NCBI GenBank assembly: GCA_964439885.1
Contig: CAYTPE010000043.1
Span: 1 to 9,976, forward strand
Reading direction: 5' to 3'
DNA length: 9,976 bases
Source of the DNA: CAYTPE01 sp964439885
GTDB taxonomy: Bacteria; Patescibacteriota; Patescibacteriia; Magasanikbacterales; GWA2-37-8
The position numbers and the translations under genes are program-made. Numbering within the stretch: the stretch's first letter is position 1; every line of letters starts with the position of its first letter. The notes under the pieces were generated by a model, which saw only the letters and a program-made list of their open reading frames with translations, made no database searches and was not told where the DNA came from. This document shows, piece by piece, positions 6,108-9,976 of the stretch.

Positions 6108-6572
6108 ATGCAGCGCAAAACAAGCCTTCTCATCGGTTCAGCTCTCACCGCTCTTTTGCTCGTTGGAGCCGGATGTAGCCAAACTCCAGTAAGCGAGAAT
6201 GACAATCGAACACCAGAGCCACAAGTTGACATGGGTAAAACCTCGGCCGGTAGGGAGACTACCAATCCAACAGCCAACCAAACCGACAGCGGCAAAACGA
6301 CTCTTACCTCTGATACATCCGGCACTACAGCTGGAGCGAAAACCTACACCATGGCCAATGTACAAGCCGCCGCTACACCTGCCAACTGTCTTTCGGCTAT
6401 TAACGGCAAGGTGTACGACTTGACCAAATGGATTAACCAGCACCCAGGTGGTGACCGCGCAATTCTGAGCATCTGCGGCAAAGACGGCTCGGCTGCCTTC
6501 AACAACAAGCACGGTGGCCAAATGCGACCCGAAAAAGTACTCGCCGGTTTTGAAGTGGGTGTACTGAAATAA
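6108..6572 (+). CDS. Lipoprotein with cytochrome b5-like haem-binding domain
   Basis: ATG at 6108 gives 154 aa starting with a lipoprotein signal peptide whose lipobox VGAGC places the lipidated cysteine at residue 23. A Thr/Ser/Pro-rich flexible linker (24-78) carries a small cytochrome b5-like domain (about 80-154). The core is GKVYDLTKWINQHPGG at 100-115, then ICGKDGSAAF, KHGG and the family ending VLAGFEVG. His 112 (in HPGG) and His 135 are the likely axial haem ligands. Cys 94 and Cys 123 flank the haem site and could form a disulfide. The protein should sit outside the cell membrane as an electron carrier or haem-binding protein; no redox partner is visible. The upstream in-frame extension to 6003 has no signal-peptide logic and runs through the control region, so I reject it. 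A strong terminator follows the stop. Confidence 0.88.
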   Translation: MQRKTSLLIGSALTALLLVGAGCSQTPVSENDNRTPEPQVDMGKTSAGRETTNPTANQTDSGKTTLTSDTSGTTAGAKTYTMANVQAAATPANCLSAINGKVYDLTKWINQHPGGDRAILSICGKDGSAAFNNKHGGQMRPEKVLAGFEVGVLK

Positions 6573-6585
6573 ATAGCATAACACG

Positions 6586-6613
6586 AAAGAGGCCTTTTCC
6601 GGCCTCTTTTTTT
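6586..6613 (+). terminator. Rho-independent terminator of the haem-lipoprotein gene
   Basis: The 9-bp stem AAAGAGGCC (6586-6594) / GGCCTCTTT (6601-6609) has the loop TTTTCC, and seven T run from 6607. It starts 14 bases after the stop codon. Confidence 0.92.
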
Positions 6614-6666
6614 GTTAACTATAGTTGTATAGTCAAAGATTGATTATTTTGGTATACTATCGCAGC

Positions 6667-6694
6667 TTGACAAAAGCACTTAAAACGGTAGACT
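6667..6694 (+). promoter_or_regulatory. Candidate promoter of the tRNA-Gln gene
   Basis: An exact TTGACA (6667-6672) is followed after 16 bases by TAGACT (6689-6694, four of six consensus bases). Transcription would start near 6701, about 14 bases before the tRNA. A second -10-like TATACT lies upstream at 6653-6658 with a weak TAGTCA partner at 6630-6635. Confidence 0.55.
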
Positions 6695-6714
6695 ATAGCC
6701 ACACTATACACTAT

Positions 6715-6788
6715 TCGGGGATCGTCTAAAGGTAGGACAGCAGCCTTTGAAGCTGTTTATCTTGGTTCGATTCCAAGTCCCCGAGCCA
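6715..6788 (+). tRNA. tRNA-Gln (anticodon TTG)
   Basis: A complete cloverleaf of 74 bases can be drawn. The acceptor arm TCGGGGA (6715-6721) pairs with TCCCCGA (6778-6784), followed by discriminator G and an encoded CCA (6786-6788). The D arm is GTCT/GGAC with a GGTA loop. The anticodon arm GCAGC/GCTGT has loop CTTTGAA, giving TTG at 6747-6749. The T arm CTTGG/CCAAG holds TTCGATT. The U1-A72 first pair is typical of bacterial tRNA-Gln. It decodes CAA, and CAG by wobble. It has its own promoter and terminator. Confidence 0.96.
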
Positions 6789-6803
6789 CGCAAAATTCGC
6801 TAC

Positions 6804-6840
6804 GCCTGCCACGTTCTACGTGGCTCATCGCATGGCAGGC
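6804..6840. repeat. Nested inverted repeats just after tRNA-Gln
   Basis: GCCTGCCA (6804-6811) pairs with TGGCAGGC (6833-6840). Inside it, GCCACG (6808-6813) pairs with CGTGGC (6819-6824) around TTCTA. The two helices share bases and exclude each other. A third option pairs GAGCCACG (6783-6790, the tRNA 3' end) with CGTGGCTC (6819-6826). The element may help tRNA 3' processing or be a relic palindromic repeat. Confidence 0.5.
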
Positions 6841-6841
6841 C

Positions 6842-6868
6842 ACGAGGTTGTGATAAATCTCGTTTTTT
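6842..6868 (+). terminator. Rho-independent terminator after tRNA-Gln
   Basis: ACGAGGTT (6842-6849) pairs with AAATCTCG plus T (6856-6863) through eight pairs including one G-T, with a six-base loop. A run of six T follows (6863-6868). Confidence 0.7.
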
Positions 6869-6893
6869 GTTATTGTACCAGAGGTTTTAACTT

Positions 6894-6899
6894 TATATT
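6894..6899 (+). promoter_or_regulatory. Candidate -10 element placing transcription at the ATG of the 125-aa gene
   Basis: TATATT ends five bases before the ATG at 6905, so transcription from it would start at or beside the start codon, giving a leaderless mRNA. The -35 match is weak (TTGTTA at 6867-6872 or TTGTAC at 6873-6878, neither at ideal spacing). Confidence 0.35.
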
Positions 6900-6904
6900 G
6901 AATT

Positions 6905-7282
6905 ATGGGCAGTCTTGTAGAAATAAACGACACGCTGCAAATTACCCGCGAGCAAGGCTTTCCGCCCGAACTCGATTACCAACGCCACCTGGAAAAGCCG
7001 CTCACCGCCAAGGATTTTGAAGGTAGAATTTTTGAATTTAAAGACAAACCAAAAATACGAATCTACCACTTGCCACCAGTGCGGGTTTTTTTGGTACAAA
7101 ACATTGGCGAAAAATGGCTCTACTGGGGTTTGGTTCATATTGTAGAAATAACCCACGATAACATCAAAAAAACGACATCGGGAAAATACATCATTACCCA
7201 TATATTTTCCCCCACTGAAATGAAGGAGGCGTTTCGTACCATAGATCGGCGCGATGAGCTCGACTATATTGGCTCACGGTAA
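6905..7282 (+). CDS. Small conserved-looking protein of unknown function (125 aa)
   Basis: The frame from ATG at 6905 to TAA at 7282 encodes a soluble protein without signal peptide or membrane helix. It has a well-mixed composition and an aromatic-rich core with KIRIYHLPPVRVFLVQNIG followed by EKWLYWGLVHIVEI and TTSGKYIITHIFSP. These segments read like beta strands of a small compact domain. They remind me of short hypothetical proteins seen in Patescibacteria genomes, but I cannot name a family. The stop is only 3 bases before the HD-hydrolase start, so the two are almost surely translated from one mRNA. There is no Shine-Dalgarno sequence, and a -10-like site lies five bases upstream of the ATG. 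No function is assigned. Confidence 0.8.
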   Translation: MGSLVEINDTLQITREQGFPPELDYQRHLEKPLTAKDFEGRIFEFKDKPKIRIYHLPPVRVFLVQNIGEKWLYWGLVHIVEITHDNIKKTTSGKYIITHIFSPTEMKEAFRTIDRRDELDYIGSR

Positions 7283-7285
7283 TGT

Positions 7286-8098
7286 ATGAAAAAAATTGAT
7301 TATCCAGCTCTTTTCGAAAAATTCGAAGGGCGAGAACAAGGTCTTCGCAAAGTAGTCCGCTACCACATTTACAGCCCAATGTATTATCGCTCGAATTTAT
7401 TTACCCATTCCAAGCGAGTTTTGTGGTTGTTGCAAAGTGTTTTACCGCTGGCCGAAGAAGTGTTCGGCGGCAGTTTTGATTCCACCAAAGCGCAGCTCAT
7501 GGCCGTAGTCCATGATGACCCGGAGATAGTTATGGGTGATATCCAGGCTGGCCACAAAAACAAAATGTCGGCTCAACAGTTAGCGGAAATAGCAAGGCAA
7601 GAACATGAAGCGGTGGAGAAGATGGCCGAGCGATATCCATACTCTGTGCTCGGGTATACCTATGCAGATTTACTCAGAGAGTCGCAAAAAGTAAACACAC
7701 TCGAATCAAAATTACTTAAATACGCTGATAGGTTTGATGCTTTTGGAGAAGCGTTGCACGAGGTGTACGCGGGAAATAAAGCTTTTACCACTCAAGTCAT
7801 TGACAAAAATTCGGGACCTATTGATTTTCCGACCACATTTTACCAATTGTGGTTGCCTGCATTCCCACAGAAGAATCCGGAATTTAAAATTTTGTTTGCG
7901 AAAAAACATCCACTATTCACAATACCGGACGAATTTAATATGCACGATGTAGTAAAAACAGGCTCTCCTCACTCACCTGATTCCATTACCCGCGATTTTT
8001 CTTTCGCGCCTTATAATACCTGGAAAAATTGTATTATAAAAAACAATGATGATGAAGAAATCGAACATTTGTTTACTCAAATTGAATTTGAAAAGTAA
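7286..8098 (+). CDS. HD-domain phosphohydrolase, 5'-deoxynucleotidase (YfbR)-like
   Basis: This 270-aa protein carries an HD metal-dependent phosphohydrolase domain in its first 160 or so residues. The metal set is visible: His 41 (FTHSKRV), His 76-Asp 77 (VVHDDPEIVMGD) and Asp 148 (KYADRFDA). Glu 80 and Asp 85 match the spacing of the catalytic Glu and Asp of E. coli YfbR, a nucleotidase acting on deoxynucleoside 5'-monophosphates. The arginine-tryptophan pair of YfbR is not obviously kept, so the substrate may differ. The C-terminal 100 residues have no motif I recognise. No membrane segment is seen, so it is cytoplasmic and may serve nucleotide salvage or pool cleaning. The start at 7286 lies 3 bases after the previous stop. 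An ATG at 7282 overlapping that stop is in a frame that closes at once. Confidence 0.85.
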   Translation: MKKIDYPALFEKFEGREQGLRKVVRYHIYSPMYYRSNLFTHSKRVLWLLQSVLPLAEEVFGGSFDSTKAQLMAVVHDDPEIVMGDIQAGHKNKMSAQQLAEIARQEHEAVEKMAERYPYSVLGYTYADLLRESQKVNTLESKLLKYADRFDAFGEALHEVYAGNKAFTTQVIDKNSGPIDFPTTFYQLWLPAFPQKNPEFKILFAKKHPLFTIPDEFNMHDVVKTGSPHSPDSITRDFSFAPYNTWKNCIIKNNDDEEIEHLFTQIEFEK

Positions 8099-8156
8099 TA
8101 TCATCGTGTGACAATCTAAAATTTAAAAAATACTCTTAATTTACAAAAGCATTTTT

Positions 8157-8783
8157 ATGAAGAAAAATATAATTATAGCAGTATATGTGATGCTCCTTAC
8201 TGTGGGAGCGGGGTGCGGGGTCACGAAAGGCACTTTGAATAACCAGTCCCACACGAGGCAAAAGACAGCTGAATCGCAACAATTCCCCGACGGACAACCG
8301 CTCTCCAGCGTGCCCAAACAACCAGTGGCGCTGAGCACAGGCACCGCGCCGCTTGCCATCACACAGATCGCAAAGCCCCTATCGAAAAGTGGTGATATTC
8401 CGTGGGGCAAAGAGTACGGCGCCCCGTTTCGCGTGTCAGTTGGTCAAATGTTTGTGGTTGGCGAAGGCTGCAGCTACAATCCATCATACGAAAGACGCGT
8501 AACTCTACAATCCATAACGGTAAAAGATGGCCGATGGACTATTCATTTTAATGAGCTCAGCCCAATTAATAAGTTCATTTATGTAGCAGATACGCACGGT
8601 GGGTACAAAAAAACTGCGGTGAACGAAAAACCTACCACACGCACATACACACTTTCTCAAGACGAACCAATTGATCTTTTTAATAAGCGTACAGGAGCGT
8701 TGTTTGGCACGAACGGTGCGTATGTTCCGCTCTTTGTTTCTGAGCACGAGGTATACTTCAAATATATCAGTCTGGGGTGCTAG
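8157..8783 (+). CDS. Putative lipoprotein of unknown function (208 aa)
   Basis: ATG at 8157 opens with MKKNIIIAVYVMLLTVGAGC, a lipoprotein signal peptide with lipobox VGAGC and the lipidated cysteine at residue 20. A Gln/Ser/Thr/Pro-rich linker (about 21-80) leads into a domain of about 125 residues. This domain is rich in predicted beta strands (for example FRVSVGQMFVVGEGC, RRVTLQSITVKDGRWTIHF and VPLFVSEHEVYFKYISLGC). The only mature-domain cysteines are 105 and the very last residue, 208, which could pair as a disulfide closing the domain. I recognise no family; the shape resembles a small surface-exposed beta-sandwich. It follows the HD gene after 58 bases on the same strand with no terminator between. 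The promoter-like GTGACA at 8108-8113 lacks a good -10. Confidence 0.82.
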   Translation: MKKNIIIAVYVMLLTVGAGCGVTKGTLNNQSHTRQKTAESQQFPDGQPLSSVPKQPVALSTGTAPLAITQIAKPLSKSGDIPWGKEYGAPFRVSVGQMFVVGEGCSYNPSYERRVTLQSITVKDGRWTIHFNELSPINKFIYVADTHGGYKKTAVNEKPTTRTYTLSQDEPIDLFNKRTGALFGTNGAYVPLFVSEHEVYFKYISLGC

Positions 8784-8846
8784 CAAGCGATACTGCCTGA
8801 ACAATGTAAAAGGAGTATTATTTAATAGACACTTAACAATAAACAT

Positions 8847-9296
8847 ATGCGCGAGCGTTTAAAGGACATGTTCCGGGGTGCAAAAGATATTCTTTTTGGA
8901 CGTGAGGCTCAAACACCGAAAGAGTTAGGCCATACACTTGAGAGCTTCCGTAGTGAAGCAGCTTCTCTTGTCCCACATCTTAAGGAGCAGCTGCGCGAAA
9001 AGACAATTTTTGAATTTTATCGTAGCGCCGACACGAGCATACCGCACTCCACTGAGCTCAGCGCGAGCGAGCTCGACGAAAATAGCGCCGCTCGAATGCG
9101 TGCGGAATCCGCAATACATCAATGCATACAATCCTTCGTCGAAAAAACTACCGCCTATATCCGCCACGAGCGAATACAGTGGATGCGAGTAAAAGATGAA
9201 TACAGTGCGCTTCAAAAGGAGTTTTTAACGCAAAAGGTTCCCGAGCTTCCTCGTTTACTTGAAAGGTTTGTTCAAAAGATTAATGAAATTCAATAA
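8847..9296 (+). CDS. Charged, mostly helical protein of unknown function (149 aa)
   Basis: ATG at 8847 is the first start after an in-frame stop at 8826. The protein is rich in Glu, Lys, Arg and Leu with only one Pro-containing break (SIPHSTE near 65). The stretches EAASLVPHLKEQLREKTIFEF and, near the end, a long region from SAIHQ to KINEIQ should be amphipathic or coiled-coil helices. There is no signal peptide, membrane helix or recognisable catalytic motif. An AAAGGAG lies at 8808-8814, 32 bases before the ATG and too far to serve it. The TAA stop is followed, in the same reading frame, by the two-helix membrane protein at 9318. This suggests a linked pair or a split gene. No function is assigned. 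Confidence 0.72.
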   Translation: MRERLKDMFRGAKDILFGREAQTPKELGHTLESFRSEAASLVPHLKEQLREKTIFEFYRSADTSIPHSTELSASELDENSAARMRAESAIHQCIQSFVEKTTAYIRHERIQWMRVKDEYSALQKEFLTQKVPELPRLLERFVQKINEIQ

Positions 9297-9317
9297 GCAT
9301 CCTTAAGCACCCTTACT

Positions 9318-9602
9318 GTGCCTTCTGATCAACACATTCATTTAAGCCGTCTTACCAAGCTACATCGATTTGTACTTGCAGCCAAGGCACTCCTGTGGTT
9401 TATACTCTTACCAATTTGTACGTTGATCGCCGGTTTGCTCAAATGGTGGCCATTTGGAGTTCTCATTAGCTATCAAGCCCGTCTATACGATGGCTACTAT
9501 TATCCTAAATCGACCTTTCTGATTGCTGGTATGATATATTTTATATTTTCGATACCAATATACGTACTCGTAAAATATGTCATAAAAAATAAAGTTACGT
9601 AA
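9318..9602 (+). CDS. Small two-helix membrane protein (94 aa)
   Basis: The frame opens with GTG at 9318, the only conventional start before the first membrane segment; there is no ATG. Two hydrophobic helices are clear: about residues 18-44 (VLAAKALLWFILLPICTLIA and on to KWW) and about 69-89 (FLIAGMIYFIFSIPIYVLVK). A tyrosine-rich loop with YDGYYYPKS lies between them. The short basic ends suggest both termini are cytoplasmic. The gene starts 21 bases after the TAA of the helical protein and is in the same frame, so it could be the detached membrane part of that protein. The start is uncertain and no family is recognised. Confidence 0.55.
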   Translation: MPSDQHIHLSRLTKLHRFVLAAKALLWFILLPICTLIAGLLKWWPFGVLISYQARLYDGYYYPKSTFLIAGMIYFIFSIPIYVLVKYVIKNKVT

Positions 9603-9728
9603 AGTGGTATTTGACTCCCTCCCAAATGCTGGCGTTTTAGAAAAATTGGCTAGATTTTAATTTAGTCAGAACCTACTCCACCAGACCAGCCCGAGCAACT
9701 AAAAACATAGGACAACAGAAGCTGCTCA

Positions 9729-9976
9729 TCAAAACTCGGGTACTAAATATGTATCTCTATTCACAAGAATTACTTCTGAGGCCGCATCGGCAGCTTCAAC
9801 CCTGACTAATAACTCCTTCATTTCAGCAGCAAATAGCTCGGCTTTCTCTCTTAAAGCAGCTTCATCACTCTCTCTAAAATCAACAAGATTTTTTAACTTC
9901 GATAAATTAAAATAAAAGTTAGCAAAATCGATTGACCCATCTGCTGTAGGCGCGGTTTTCACTCGCTGTGTCGCAG
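9729..9976 (-). CDS. C-terminal part of an unknown protein (cut by window edge)
   Basis: The minus-strand frame is open from the right edge to a TGA at 9729-9731, giving about 82 residues of C-terminus. A GTG at 9962 could be a start, but the frame continues past it with no stop, so I treat the gene as partial. The visible part is acidic and probably helical: a run through ALREKAELFAAEMKELLVRV, then VILVNRDTYLVPEF at the end. No family is recognised. It is convergent with the membrane protein that ends at 9602. The 126 bases between them hold no clear hairpin-plus-T terminator for either strand. Confidence 0.6.
   Translation of the reverse strand, partial: ATQRVKTAPTADGSIDFANFYFNLSKLKNLVDFRESDEAALREKAELFAAEMKELLVRVEAADAASEVILVNRDTYLVPEF

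Noticed and set aside
6138..6584. Minus-strand open frame of 148 codons
   Set aside because: It is antisense to the cytochrome b5-like lipoprotein and has no recognisable feature.
6073..6710. Identical 10-mer ACACTATACA at 6073-6082 and 6701-6710
   Set aside because: It is short and AT-rich. The second copy is too close to the tRNA start to be its -10, so it is probably chance.
6768..6788. tRNA-Gln 3' end as a phage or element attachment site
   Set aside because: No second copy of the tRNA 3' end and no integrase gene is visible in the window.
8136..8410. Two overlapping minus-strand frames
   Set aside because: They are antisense to the start of the lipoprotein at 8157 and have no start signals.
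9603..9728. Possible terminator between the convergent genes
   Set aside because: I could only find arms of five bases or fewer with long loops and no T run next to them.
1..9976. Recoding of UGA to glycine, as in some CPR lineages
   Set aside because: The partial gene at the right edge ends with TGA at a natural C-terminus, the other genes end with TAA or TAG, and no conserved protein contains an in-frame TGA.

Overview
The window looks like a piece of a draft genome or metagenome bin from a small-genome bacterium, most likely of the Candidate Phyla Radiation (Patescibacteria, Parcubacteria-like). This is an inference. It rests on the compact same-strand gene runs, a cupin-type glucose-6-phosphate isomerase beside transaldolase and oxidative pentose-phosphate genes, many short orphan proteins and simple lipoproteins, little Shine-Dalgarno signal, and an assembly gap of ten Ns (1853-1862). 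TAA, TAG and TGA all occur as stops, so the genetic code appears standard.

Left part (1-4999, minus strand). A transaldolase gene (4112-4972), a cupin glucose-6-phosphate isomerase gene (3475-4077) and a glucose-6-phosphate dehydrogenase gene (zwf) follow one another with gaps of 20-34 bases. The zwf frame runs without a stop into the NADP-binding domain of 6-phosphogluconate dehydrogenase (gnd), whose remainder lies beyond the N gap (1042-1852). This is best read as one bifunctional Zwf-Gnd fusion. The three genes form a compact NADPH loop: transaldolase makes fructose-6-P, the isomerase returns it to glucose-6-P, and the fusion oxidises that to ribulose-5-P. No 6-phosphogluconolactonase is seen. 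Further down the minus strand lie a cyclase-family hydrolase (323-949) and the start of a lipoprotein gene cut by the window edge (1-303).

Middle part (5000-6900). A membrane-anchored DsbA-like thiol oxidoreductase (minus) and a secreted cytochrome-b5-like haem lipoprotein (plus) are divergent across a 279-base region. That region holds three inverted repeats, promoter-like sites and a dispersed repeat of a type common in many genomes. Strong terminators close both genes. A tRNA-Gln(UUG) gene follows, with its own promoter and terminator.

Right part (6905-9976). A possibly leaderless 125-aa conserved-looking orphan is followed 3 bases later by an HD-domain phosphohydrolase resembling 5'-deoxynucleotidases. 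Next come another lipoprotein, a charged helical protein of unknown function and a small two-helix membrane protein, all on the plus strand. A partial minus-strand gene enters from the right edge and is convergent with them.

There is no CRISPR array, insertion sequence, phage gene or rRNA. The strongest observations are the Zwf-Gnd fusion in a tal-pgi-zwf/gnd operon, and the inverted-repeat-rich divergent control region between the DsbA-like gene and the haem-lipoprotein gene.
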